NCBI GenBank assembly: GCA_045612485.1
Contig: JAZKZE010000057.1
Coordinates: 1-10,799 of the forward strand
Source: RGIG5327 sp045612485
GTDB taxonomy: Bacteria; Verrucomicrobiota; Lentisphaeria; Victivallales; UBA1829
Direction: 5' to 3'
DNA: 10,799 nt
Part shown: piece by piece, positions 1 through 7,050 of the stretch
Layout: every line of letters starts with the position of its first letter
Numbering within the stretch: the first letter of the stretch is position 1
Translations under genes and position numbers: made by a program
The notes under the pieces: generated by a model
The model's input: the letters and a program-made list of their open reading frames with translations, nothing else
What the model was told of the DNA's origin: nothing
Database searches by the model: none

Positions 1-329
1 CGGTACACCGTTCCGGAGGCGGAATTTCCGCTTACGGAAAGATCATCTGCTGTAAATTGCAAACTGTCCCCTTCTCCATTGCCGATATTTGCCCAGTAGG
101 AGATCTGTCTGCCGGAGGCTTTGGCGATCCCTTCGGACATATTGTGATCGGCTTCTTTTCTTGCAGAAACAGCATTTTTGACTCCGTTGACCCCCACCAC
201 CGCAAGAAGGATCACGCCCAGAAGAACAAAACATATTGCAATGAGGATCGTCATAAGCTCCGCCAATGCCTGCCCCCGTTCCGAACGGCATCTCCTGTAT
301 AAAGAAAGATGTTTTTTTTCTGCAGCCAT
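1..329 (-). CDS. TadE-like pilus assembly/pseudopilin-like protein, 3' end cut by window edge
   Basis: The reading frame is open from an ATG at 327-329 to the left edge of the window (about 109 residues seen). The N-terminus is basic (RRCRSERGQ), followed by GQALAELM at about residues 19-26 and a hydrophobic stretch to about residue 46, then a polar, Ser/Gly/Ala-rich extracytoplasmic part. A GQ-A-(E/L) motif leading directly into one membrane helix is typical of TadE/TadG-like proteins, minor pilins of the Flp/Tad type that are assembled at the inner membrane. The start is set by an in-frame TAA 12-14 bases upstream and a GGAG site about 7 bases before the ATG. It is the last of three minus-strand genes, 41 bases after the lipoprotein gene. 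No other Tad genes are visible here, so the family call rests on the N-terminus; a type II/IV pseudopilin-like protein is the alternative. Confidence 0.6.
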   Translation of the reverse strand, partial: MAAEKKHLSLYRRCRSERGQALAELMTILIAICFVLLGVILLAVVGVNGVKNAVSARKEADHNMSEGIAKASGRQISYWANIGNGEGDSLQFTADDLSVSGNSASGTVY

Positions 330-370
330 ATTCTGCTCCGTTTATCGTTCTGCCGCAAGTTCCGGCAGGA

Positions 371-955
371 TCATTTTACTGTAACAAGGAACGGTTCACT
401 TTTTGCTGAGACGGAAGTAAGGTTCAGTTCCGCGATCACGGTGAAATATTGCCTTCTTCCCCTGTTTTTGACATTTCTTACAAAAGTAAGCGGTACTTCT
501 ATGAGCGCATGATTATCCACCGGATTCAGACTCAATGGATTGTAGATCTCTGCGTATCTGTCGGAAGGATCGTATGTAGGGGAGTCCTTCCATTTGCTCA
601 GAGGCAGTTTCGCGGTTTCTTCCAGCGTGCCGGGAGCATATTTTATCCGTATATTGGAACTTTCACACATCCGCCACTCTTTGATGGTAATGCGTGCCGG
701 ACCTGTGTTTTTAAGCGCAAAGACCACTTTTGCTGTTTTGCTTTCCGGAATATAAGTACGCTGGGGGGTCATAATGATCAGGGCAAGGCTGTAATCTTTC
801 AGCTTGCGGAATATTTCCTTGCGGGTGGTCTTTGTGCCGTTTTTTACCCAGCCGCCTTTCTCTTCCGGGGCACAGGAGGAGAAAAAAAGAAGAAAAACAA
901 GACCGGAAAGCAGAAACAGTAAAAATTTTGCGCTTTTCACAAGATTTTTTTTCAT
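371..955 (-). CDS. Small predicted lipoprotein with Ig-like fold, function unknown
   Basis: The 194-residue product starts with a basic n-region (MKKNLVKSAK) and a hydrophobic core, and ends its signal in FSSC with the lipobox cysteine at residue 28. It should therefore be lipidated and membrane anchored, and Ala at +2 would suit the outer membrane by the enterobacterial rule. The mature part, about residues 55-194, alternates strand-like segments (KVVFALKNTG, ARITIKEWRM, HALIEVPLTFV, QYFTVIAELN, EPFLVTVK). The phrase F-ALKNTG resembles bacterial Ig-like or 'NTG' beta-sandwich domains that describe unequal hydrogen-bonded strands. I do not recognise a named family. The start has a GGGAG site 6-7 bases upstream. 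It lies about 80 bases downstream of the aminotransferase gene, with a hairpin in between, and 41 bases upstream of the TadE-like gene. A role in envelope structure is possible but not shown. Confidence 0.75.
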   Translation of the reverse strand: MKKNLVKSAKFLLFLLSGLVFLLFFSSCAPEEKGGWVKNGTKTTRKEIFRKLKDYSLALIIMTPQRTYIPESKTAKVVFALKNTGPARITIKEWRMCESSNIRIKYAPGTLEETAKLPLSKWKDSPTYDPSDRYAEIYNPLSLNPVDNHALIEVPLTFVRNVKNRGRRQYFTVIAELNLTSVSAKSEPFLVTVK

Positions 956-978
956 TTTTTTCTCCCTGTTGTTTTTTG

Positions 979-1012
979 TCTTCCTTTCCCCCGGAAAAGG
1001 GGAAAAGGAAGA
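979..1012 (-). terminator. Long hairpin between dapL-like gene and lipoprotein gene
   Basis: The left arm at 979-991 (TCTTCCTTTCCCC on the plus strand) and the right arm at 999-1012 (GGGGAAAAGGAAGA) are complementary over 13 pairs with one bulged A. The loop is 7 bases (992-998). It sits 24-57 bases beyond the aminotransferase stop codon and before the lipoprotein ribosome site. In the direction of transcription (minus) it is followed by A residues, not a U-run, so a classical intrinsic terminator is not supported. A processing site, attenuator or partial terminator is equally possible. Confidence 0.35.
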
Positions 1013-1035
1013 ATAAGTTTTCCTGATAATTATTT

Positions 1036-2274
1036 TCAGAAAACAAATTTGCAGTCGGAAAGTCTGCGGGCAAATTCCGCAAGGACTTTTTCTTCTTCAG
1101 CTCTGCCGCCGCGGGCAACAAATGTGGCACTGAAGCGGATGTAATTACCGGCATCATCCCAGGGCACAGCACTGATGAGTTTATTGGTGATGAGCCACTG
1201 GCTGAAATCTTCACCGCTTTTGAATTCGGTACCGTCAGCAGTAGCTTTGGGAGCCTTCACATACAGATAGAAGGAACCTGCGGGAACTTTTGCATTGAAG
1301 CCGAGTTTCTTCAATGTTTCCACCATGCTGGAAAGGCGTCTGTGATATTTTTCACTGATCATGGGAGTAATGGATTCCTGATCGTCCAGTGCGGCAATGG
1401 CTGCTTTCTGGATCGCCATGAACTGACCGCTGTCAGCATTGTCTTTTACTGTAGCAAAGGCTTTGACAGCAAGAGCATTACCGCAAACCCAGCTCAGACG
1501 CCAGCCGGTCATATTGAATCCTTTGGACATACTGTGCAGTTCCACAGCCACATCCTTTGCTCCGGGGATGGCAAAGATACTCAAAGGTTTGCCGGCAAAG
1601 TTCAGAGGAGCGTAAGCGGCATCGCTGACGATGAGAATATCATTTGCTTTGGCAAAAGCAACTGCTTTTTCAAAGAATTCGACAGTTGCGGAAGCTCCTG
1701 TGGGGTTGTTGGGGTAGTTGAGGTAAAGAAGTTTTGCTTTTTTACGGGTTTCCGCGTCTATGGAATCCAGATCGGGAAGGAAATTATTTTCTTCCAGAAG
1801 GGGAAGTTTCACCATTTTGCCGCCGAGATATTCGGTCCAGGTACCCAGTACAGGATAGCCGGGAACGGTGATGAGAGTGACATCGCCGGGATTGATGAAG
1901 CATGCGGGAAGCAGGCTCAGGGCAGATTTGCTGCCGATAGCATGGCAGAATTCTGTTTCAGCATCCAGTTCCACATTGTAAAGGGCCTTCATGTAACGGG
2001 CAGCAGCTTCTTTGAATTCGGCAATACCGTTATCTGCATAAATGCGGTTTTCCCATTTTGCAGCTTCTTTGCAGAGGGTATCCACCACTTTGGGGAATGC
2101 CATATCATCAGGTTCACCGATACCCATGTCAATGATCTCCACGCCGGGATTGGCTGCCATGGCGGCACGTTTGGCACGTTTGATCTTTTCAAATTTGTAG
2201 ATCTTGGTATCTTTGCCGAACATGTTTCCGCCGATACGCTGTGCAAAATTGTTCTGAATAAAACTTTCTTCCAT
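1036..2274 (-). CDS. dapL: Class I/II PLP aminotransferase, probable LL-diaminopimelate aminotransferase
   Basis: The 412-residue enzyme is a fold-type I aminotransferase. Visible landmarks are the IGSK segment (residues 113-116), PGYPV (138-142), NNPTG (189-193), SDAAY with cofactor aspartate D218, the S-x-S-K Schiff-base lysine K251 followed by GWRL (R259), and the C-terminal YIRFS with carboxylate-binding R380. The combination 'GIGEPDD', 'DNGI-EF', 'IGSK', 'FINPGD' and 'PGYPV' matches LL-diaminopimelate aminotransferases, which convert tetrahydrodipicolinate to LL-DAP in one step for lysine and peptidoglycan synthesis. Aspartate-type aminotransferases share most of these residues, so the substrate is inferred. 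The ATG at 2274 has AAGGAG at 2285-2290, 10 bases away; Met18 at 2223 (MFGKDTKIYKFEK) would also give a family-length protein. It is transcribed divergently from comF and is first in line before the lipoprotein. No other lysine-pathway gene is nearby. Confidence 0.8.
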   Translation of the reverse strand: MEESFIQNNFAQRIGGNMFGKDTKIYKFEKIKRAKRAAMAANPGVEIIDMGIGEPDDMAFPKVVDTLCKEAAKWENRIYADNGIAEFKEAAARYMKALYNVELDAETEFCHAIGSKSALSLLPACFINPGDVTLITVPGYPVLGTWTEYLGGKMVKLPLLEENNFLPDLDSIDAETRKKAKLLYLNYPNNPTGASATVEFFEKAVAFAKANDILIVSDAAYAPLNFAGKPLSIFAIPGAKDVAVELHSMSKGFNMTGWRLSWVCGNALAVKAFATVKDNADSGQFMAIQKAAIAALDDQESITPMISEKYHRRLSSMVETLKKLGFNAKVPAGSFYLYVKAPKATADGTEFKSGEDFSQWLITNKLISAVPWDDAGNYIRFSATFVARGGRAEEEKVLAEFARRLSDCKFVF

Positions 2275-2396
2275 TTGAAAAATACTCCTTGAGGTTTTAT
2301 AGTTTAAAAAGAAACTCCTAATAAAATAGCCTGTATATCCGGAAAATTCAAACCCGATTATGAAAGAAGTTTATAAGAAAGTGTTTTTTTCCGGTC

Positions 2397-3161
2397 ATGA
2401 AAAATGGATTGCCGGACAAAATGAAAAGAAAAAAACTCTTTGCAGAACTGATCTCTTTCTTTTGCCGCTTCTTTCTGCCGCAGGAGTGTCCCCTCTGCGG
2501 AAAGATGCCTGCGGATGGTACAGGAAATATGTTCTGTTGTGACTGCCTGGAAAAATTTCATTTTGTAAAAGCTCCCGTCTGTCCGGGATGCGGCGGAGAA
2601 CTTACCGGTATCCTTGAGCTGTGTACAGACTGCCTTCATGCTCCCGGAAAAAGAAAATGGAAAAAGGCTGCTGCTCTTTTTGTCATGGAAGGGACGGTGA
2701 AGGAAGTCATTTACAGGTACAAGTACAGAAAGTGTACTTTTCTCGCTTCTCCCCTGGGAAATATGGCGGCGGAAAAACTTGCTTCCGAATCTTTTTCTGC
2801 CGATGTGATCTCCTATACCCCGCTGCATTGGTCAAGATACCTTTTCCGCGGGTACAATCAGGCGGAACTGCTTGCAGAGGAGATCGGTAAAAACTGTCAT
2901 ATCCCTGTTGCAAGACTTCTGAAACGCACAAAGTTCACCCGGCAGCAGGCCCGTTTGAAAAGAGGGGAAAGGATCCGCAATATGCGTAACGCTTTCAAGA
3001 CAGTGGATCCGGAAAAGATCCGGGGGAAAAAGATCCTCCTTGTGGATGATGTCCTTACCACCGGGGCAACTCTTTCCTCTGCTACGGAAGAATTATTGAA
3101 AGCGGGGGCTGCCGAAGTAAATGTCTTTGTCATTGCTGTAAGACACAGTGATTCCCGGTAA
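2397..3161 (+). CDS. comF: ComF family protein (zinc-finger plus phosphoribosyltransferase-type domain)
   Basis: The 254-residue protein has the ComF architecture. The N-terminal zinc-finger part has cysteine pairs CPLC (31/34), CCDC (47/48/50), CPGC (62/65) and CTDC (76/79). The type I phosphoribosyltransferase-like domain has RGYNQAELLA (151-160), the R-Q-A-L-R---R--N-R-AF stretch around 182-200, and the PRPP-loop signature ILLVDDVLTTGAT (213-225). ComF proteins are cytoplasmic and aid natural DNA uptake by working with the ComFA helicase or PriA in single-strand handling; many bacteria keep them without known competence, and no enzymatic activity is established. The start is uncertain: neither ATG 2397 nor ATG 2421 (MKRKKLFAEL) has a clear ribosome site, and the second fits the usual family N-terminus better. 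It stands alone, divergent from dapL and 119 bases before the TPR operon. Confidence 0.88.
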   Translation: MKNGLPDKMKRKKLFAELISFFCRFFLPQECPLCGKMPADGTGNMFCCDCLEKFHFVKAPVCPGCGGELTGILELCTDCLHAPGKRKWKKAAALFVMEGTVKEVIYRYKYRKCTFLASPLGNMAAEKLASESFSADVISYTPLHWSRYLFRGYNQAELLAEEIGKNCHIPVARLLKRTKFTRQQARLKRGERIRNMRNAFKTVDPEKIRGKKILLVDDVLTTGATLSSATEELLKAGAAEVNVFVIAVRHSDSR

Positions 3162-3218
3162 AAGAGGTTTATAAAAATATTTTCCTGCAATATTTGGAAA
3201 ATACACAGTAAAGAAAAT

Positions 3219-3247
3219 TTGATTTCCCCGTGTTTTTGTTGTATATT
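3219..3247 (+). promoter_or_regulatory. Candidate sigma70-type promoter of the TPR-exbB-exbD operon
   Basis: TTGATT at 3219-3224 and TATATT at 3242-3247 are separated by exactly 17 bases. They match the consensus -35 at 4 of 6 positions and the -10 at 5 of 6. Transcription would start near 3254, giving a leader of about 27 bases that contains the GGGAG ribosome site of the TPR gene. Position, spacing and leader length are all consistent, but the surrounding DNA is AT-rich and chance matches are common. Confidence 0.45.
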
Positions 3248-3269
3248 ACCACAAGGAAATATGTAAAAC

Positions 3270-3274
3270 GGGAG
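3270..3274 (+). promoter_or_regulatory. Ribosome binding site that fixes the TPR protein start
   Basis: GGGAG lies 6 bases before ATG 3281. An in-frame ATG at 3230 would add 17 residues, but it lies between the candidate -35 and -10 boxes and has no ribosome site, and the extension would precede a normal basic signal-peptide n-region. The 3281 start is therefore preferred. Confidence 0.7.
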
Positions 3275-3280
3275 AAATAC

Positions 3281-5863
3281 ATGATAAAACAGGCAGAAAA
3301 GTATGCAAGGGCTTTTGTCCGCAGAGGCGGAAGGTTTCTGTTCCTTCTTTATCTCTTTCTGTTTCCGGCGGTATCCGGACTGCTGTACGCAGTGGAACCG
3401 GATCTTACCGCAGGAGATCACGCTTTTGCCGCAAAAGATTATGCTGTTGCCGCAAGTTTCTATACAAGATATTTGCAGAAGATGAAAAAAATAGAAGATC
3501 CGCAGAAGATCCGGGAGGCTTATGAAAGATTGATGGACAGTCTGCTTTTCGGGCAGCTTACTTCTGAAGCGGAAAAACTTCTTCAGGAATATCTTGCCAG
3601 ATACCCCGGGGTCAATCCGGTCGCCGCCGGTATGTGGAAGGGGAAACTTCTGATGCAGAAGGGGCAAGTACAGGAGGCTGTCACTCTTTTTGAAAAACTT
3701 CTTGCAGATCTTCCCGGCAGTGATCCCAGCAGAATAAGTGCTCTTTCCGCTTATGCGGATGCTCTGGAAATTTCCGGCAGATACAGAGAGGCTGCGGAGA
3801 TCTACCGTAAACTGCTGTCGGTTACCGGAAAATCCGTTCCCGGCGGGAATATTCTGCTTAAACTCCTTCTTGCCTGTATCCATGCTTCTGATTTTTCCGC
3901 TGCGGAAAAACTTCTTTCAGGAAAAGAAAAAGACCTTCTTTCTGCTGAAAGCAGAGAGTTGCTTTATGCGTATCTTCTTTTGAAGAAGGATCCGGAAAAG
4001 GAAAAGGGCAGTGTGTGGAAGGCTCTTCTTGCCCAGTACAGTTCCCTTCCCGGCAATACTCCTGCTAAAACAGTGAAAAAAGATCCTCTTCTTTACCGGG
4101 TGGCTTCTGCTTATGCCGACAGTGAACTTGCCCGCGGTGAATTTGCTTCTGCTGTGGAATCCGGCCGTCTGGCATACTATGCGGCAGGATCCAATAAGGA
4201 GCTTTTCAACGCCATTTCCCGGATCATACGGATCGTGGAAAAAAGCGGGAATGGAAAGGAGGCTGCTCTTCTTGCCGAAAAACAGCTTCAGCTTTTCCGG
4301 CATACGATGGTGGATACCTCCGTCAAACAGCGTACTGCGGAACTGCTTCTGAAAAATGACAGATTTGAAAGTGCCGCCAAACTGCATGAATCCATTTTCC
4401 ATGATATACGGAATCCCTGGGAAGTGCAGAAAGAAAGTTTCCGCAAATATCTTTACATCAAACTGCGTATGAATGAGTTCCCTTCTGCCCTCCGCCATGT
4501 CCGGGGGGAACTGGCGAACCGGAAAAGGGAAGCGGAAGGGGAAATGCTTGTTGCGGAGGCGTTGGAAAGTGCCGGAAAAGTGAAGGAAAGTATTGAAACA
4601 TACCGGGAACTGGGAAAGAAATATCCTCTTTTTGCTTCTGAAGCCTTCTATAAAGCGGTTCTTCTTGCCATTAAAGAAAAAGACAGGGAACAGGTCATTA
4701 TGCTTTCCGGTCTTCTGGAGTCTGCCGGAGATATACAGAAACAATTTCTGAAAGAGATGCCCTATATCCACGCTGTGAAAAATGTTATGGAAGGAAAAAA
4801 GCGGGAGGCGGAAGCTCTGCTGGAAAAATATCTTGCAGACCCCTCAAACAGGAATATTCCCGAAGCATTGAGTTTTGCCGGTATTCTCGCATTGGAGAAA
4901 AAAGAGTACGGAAAAGCGGAACAGTATTTGCTGCGGATCATCAATGAATATCCGTCATACCGCAATGCCCCTCTTGCTGTGTATTGGCTTATCCATATTT
5001 ATACGGTAGAAAATAAAGAAGCTGCCGCAGAAAAAATGACCATGTTTCTTGCCGGGAAATATCCGGATTCTTCATTGACTCCGGATGCCCTGTTTGAGTA
5101 TTTCCGTTCCTGTATGGATAAAGGAGCATACGGGAAAGGTTCTGAGGTGCTGCGTAAACTTTCTTCTCTGGAGATCGTAAAGCGCAATGTTGTGAAATAT
5201 GAAGGAAGGATCCTTTGTGCGGAAAGTCTGCTGGAGGAAAAACGCAACAACCGGGAGAAGGCTGTGAAAATACTGGAAGACGTCATAAAAAAATATCCCC
5301 AGGGACAAATCTTCCAGGAAGCCTGCTGCCGTCTGGGGGAGATCTATTACAGAATGAACGAAGTGGACAAAGCGGTGATTGCTTATACAAAGGCTTCCGT
5401 TGCCGCTGGAAGTGATCCCCTTCTCACATACGCAGCACAGGGAGCTTTGGGCAATATCCTTCTTTCCTCCCGTTCCCAGGATACAGAATCTCTGAAGCAG
5501 GCGTTGGAATGTTTCCTTGCCATTGCCGGGGAAAGCACTGCTCCGGCGGAGTTCCGTGCGGAAGCCTCCTATAAAGCCGGAAGATGTCTGGAACTTCTCG
5601 GGGAGAAAACAAAGGCGGATATACAGTATAAACAGCTTCTCTATTCCTTCCCGGCGGAAAAACTTCATGAGGAGACTCTTGCAGCTCTGTGGTGCGTAAA
5701 AGCAGCCGAAAAACTGGTGGACAGTGCCGTAAAGACCCCCATTCTTTCCGCTTTTGAAAATGCAAAATTTGCTCTGCATTATCTGCATAACGGCGGTCTG
5801 CTTACCCGTGAAGAGGCGGAAAAACGTTTTGAACGTCTGAAAAAACTTAAATTCAACCCTTGA
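3281..5863 (+). CDS. Large secreted TPR protein, first gene of an ExbB/ExbD operon
   Basis: The product is 860 residues from ATG 3281. A basic N-terminus is followed by a hydrophobic core (about 19-35) and a likely signal peptidase I site after LYA (A37), so it should be periplasmic. The rest is almost entirely helical tetratricopeptide repeats. Clear units include GDHAFAAKDYAVAASFYTRYL (about 45-65), AYADALEISGRYREAAEIY (about 157), ALESAGKVKESIETYRELG (about 426), LALEKKEYGKAEQYLLRII (about 536), LGEIYYRMNEVDKAVIAY (about 684) and KAGRCLELLGEKTKADIQY (about 764). TPR solenoids bind other proteins. Placement before exbB and exbD recalls CpoB/YbgF in Tol-Pal operons and TtpC in TonB systems, though it is far longer than CpoB, and no YbgF N-terminal coiled coil is evident. 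It probably scaffolds the periplasmic side of the motor or links it to the outer membrane; its partner is unknown. Confidence 0.85.
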   Translation: MIKQAEKYARAFVRRGGRFLFLLYLFLFPAVSGLLYAVEPDLTAGDHAFAAKDYAVAASFYTRYLQKMKKIEDPQKIREAYERLMDSLLFGQLTSEAEKLLQEYLARYPGVNPVAAGMWKGKLLMQKGQVQEAVTLFEKLLADLPGSDPSRISALSAYADALEISGRYREAAEIYRKLLSVTGKSVPGGNILLKLLLACIHASDFSAAEKLLSGKEKDLLSAESRELLYAYLLLKKDPEKEKGSVWKALLAQYSSLPGNTPAKTVKKDPLLYRVASAYADSELARGEFASAVESGRLAYYAAGSNKELFNAISRIIRIVEKSGNGKEAALLAEKQLQLFRHTMVDTSVKQRTAELLLKNDRFESAAKLHESIFHDIRNPWEVQKESFRKYLYIKLRMNEFPSALRHVRGELANRKREAEGEMLVAEALESAGKVKESIETYRELGKKYPLFASEAFYKAVLLAIKEKDREQVIMLSGLLESAGDIQKQFLKEMPYIHAVKNVMEGKKREAEALLEKYLADPSNRNIPEALSFAGILALEKKEYGKAEQYLLRIINEYPSYRNAPLAVYWLIHIYTVENKEAAAEKMTMFLAGKYPDSSLTPDALFEYFRSCMDKGAYGKGSEVLRKLSSLEIVKRNVVKYEGRILCAESLLEEKRNNREKAVKILEDVIKKYPQGQIFQEACCRLGEIYYRMNEVDKAVIAYTKASVAAGSDPLLTYAAQGALGNILLSSRSQDTESLKQALECFLAIAGESTAPAEFRAEASYKAGRCLELLGEKTKADIQYKQLLYSFPAEKLHEETLAALWCVKAAEKLVDSAVKTPILSAFENAKFALHYLHNGGLLTREEAEKRFERLKKLKFNP

Positions 5864-5906
5864 AAACAGATATTATAAAAGCAAAATACTATACAGGAGA
5901 AAAAAC

Positions 5907-6548
5907 ATGACATTCTGGAAATTCATCCTTGACGGCGGCCCGGTTCTGTGGCTGATCCTGCTCTGCAGTATCACAGCACTTTTTATCTTTCTTTCCAAGT
6001 GGTATCAGTTCCACCGTTCCAAAGTGGATATACGGGAACTGGTGACCGGTCTGGTGAATGTACTCCGCAGAGACGGTTTTATCGAGGCAATCACACTTTG
6101 TGACAATACCCCCGGACCTGTGGCAAAGATCCTTGCCGCCGGTATCAAAGCCTTCCAGAATCAGGATGATGTGCGTAATGCTATTGATGAAGCTGCGCAT
6201 TTTGAAGTACCCCGTCTGGAAAGCCGTCTTACCATTCTTGCCACCATCGCCAAAATTGCTCCCATGCTGGGGCTTCTGGGAACCGTTATCGGAATGGGGG
6301 AGACTTTCTTTATGATGCAGATCAAACAGGGGTTGTCCATCACTCTGGCGGATCTTTCCGGCGGAGTAAGTACGGCTCTCACTCTTACCGGGGCGGGGCT
6401 GTGCGTTTCCATTGCCTCCTATATAGCTTATAACTACCTTGTTTTCCGCGTGGAAAGTTTCTGTCTGGAAATGGAAAAAGCCAAGACGGAACTGGTATAT
6501 TTTTTCCGTCAGCGGGAAAAAGAAACGGAAAACCAGCAGGGTAAATAA
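5907..6548 (+). CDS. exbB: MotA/TolQ/ExbB proton channel family protein
   Basis: The 213-residue protein has the three-helix ExbB/TolQ plan: TM1 about 12-31, a cytoplasmic loop about 32-107, TM2 about 108-134 and TM3 about 151-180, with a charged C-terminal tail. The signature APMLGLLGTVIGM (118-130) has the channel threonine T126. STALTLTGAGL (155-165) has T161 at the place of E. coli ExbB T181. These proteins form the pentameric inner-membrane stator that passes protons to drive ExbD and a TonB/TolA-type rod. AGGAG lies 7-8 bases before the ATG. The gap is 43 bases after the TPR gene and only 10 bases before the exbD-like gene, so co-transcription is near certain. ExbB and TolQ cannot be told apart from this sequence; the symbol denotes the family. 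Confidence 0.93.
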   Translation: MTFWKFILDGGPVLWLILLCSITALFIFLSKWYQFHRSKVDIRELVTGLVNVLRRDGFIEAITLCDNTPGPVAKILAAGIKAFQNQDDVRNAIDEAAHFEVPRLESRLTILATIAKIAPMLGLLGTVIGMGETFFMMQIKQGLSITLADLSGGVSTALTLTGAGLCVSIASYIAYNYLVFRVESFCLEMEKAKTELVYFFRQREKETENQQGK

Positions 6549-6553
6549 GGGGG
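6547..6553 (+). promoter_or_regulatory. Ribosome binding site that fixes the ExbD start
   Basis: AAGGGGG overlaps the exbB stop codon (TAA 6546-6548) and ends 5 bases before ATG 6559. An in-frame ATG at 6439 would add 40 residues overlapping the exbB frame, without homology to ExbD N-termini, so 6559 is the start. Confidence 0.7.
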
Positions 6554-6558
6554 AAGTT

Positions 6559-7050
6559 ATGTATACAATCCGTTCCTCTTTTTCCGGGGATGCTTCCGGT
6601 ATGCCGGACAAAGTAATTCATCCCACATTGAAAGCGGCAAAACCTTTTCCTGAATTGATCCCCTTTGTAAATGTATTTTTTCTGTTGCTGATCTTTTTTG
6701 TCATGGGCAGTTCTTTTGTTTCCGTTTCAGCCATTCCAGTGACTCTGCCCAGAACAGCAAATGCGGGGATCTACAGTGTGAAAAAATATATCGTCACAGT
6801 GGATGATAAGGGGACGATCTATTTCAATGACGTGATCATCGAAAATATGGATACATTGAAAACCCGGCTTCTTTCCGATGTTATCGGGATCTCCGACGGA
6901 AGCGGTTCCATTGTTCTGCGGGCGGATCTGCGGACAAATTTCGGTACGATCGCCAGAATCATGGCACTTGCGGATGAACTCAATATCAATACATTTATTC
7001 TTGCCGGAAAGAATGAAGAGGAAAAAAAGACCTCCTTCCGGGATGAATGA
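6559..7050 (+). CDS. exbD: ExbD/TolR family protein with Asn at the channel Asp position
   Basis: The 163-residue protein has a short cytoplasmic tail (1-31), one transmembrane helix (about 34-55) and a periplasmic domain. The domain follows the ExbD/TolR pattern: KKYIVTVDDKGTIYFNDVII (75-94), SIVLRADLRTNFGTIARIMALADELNINTFILA (117-149). ExbD sits inside the ExbB pentamer and its helix aspartate (D25 in E. coli, in the L-P-x-x-D-V-x-x-x-LLIFF motif) takes up protons. Here the motif reads ELIPFVNVFFLLLIFF, with N38 at that place and no other acid in the helix; E32 just precedes it. The codon is AAT, so one substitution separates it from Asp. It starts 10 bases after exbB, and its TGA overlaps the next ATG. 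Either the proton site is moved (for example to E32), or this is a lineage variant that works differently. Confidence 0.9.
   Translation: MYTIRSSFSGDASGMPDKVIHPTLKAAKPFPELIPFVNVFFLLLIFFVMGSSFVSVSAIPVTLPRTANAGIYSVKKYIVTVDDKGTIYFNDVIIENMDTLKTRLLSDVIGISDGSGSIVLRADLRTNFGTIARIMALADELNINTFILAGKNEEEKKTSFRDE

Noticed and set aside
1342..2292. 316-residue plus-strand frame opposite the aminotransferase gene
   Set aside because: It lies wholly antisense to a gene with all aminotransferase motifs, has Cys/His/Phe-rich low-sense composition, no ribosome site and no recognisable domain; it is a by-product of codon bias.
2296..2324. TATAAA/TTATTA as a promoter for dapL on the minus strand
   Set aside because: The transcription start would fall on the AAGGAG ribosome site, leaving no usable leader, and the -35 box is poor.
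3178..3203. Hairpin TATTTTCC/GGAAAATA as a comF terminator
   Set aside because: It is AT-rich with a 10-base loop and no U-run; AT-rich intergenic DNA gives such pairs by chance.
3230..3280. Longer N-terminus for the TPR protein
   Set aside because: The ATG at 3230 falls between the candidate promoter boxes and has no ribosome site, whereas ATG 3281 has GGGAG and begins a normal signal peptide.
2897..3883. 328-residue minus-strand frame opposite comF and the TPR gene
   Set aside because: It spans the 3' part of comF, the promoter region and the start of the TPR gene on the opposite strand and shows no domain; the sense genes explain the DNA.
6439..6558. 40-residue N-terminal extension of the ExbD-like protein
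   Set aside because: It overlaps exbB in another frame and the AAGGGGG site points to ATG 6559.
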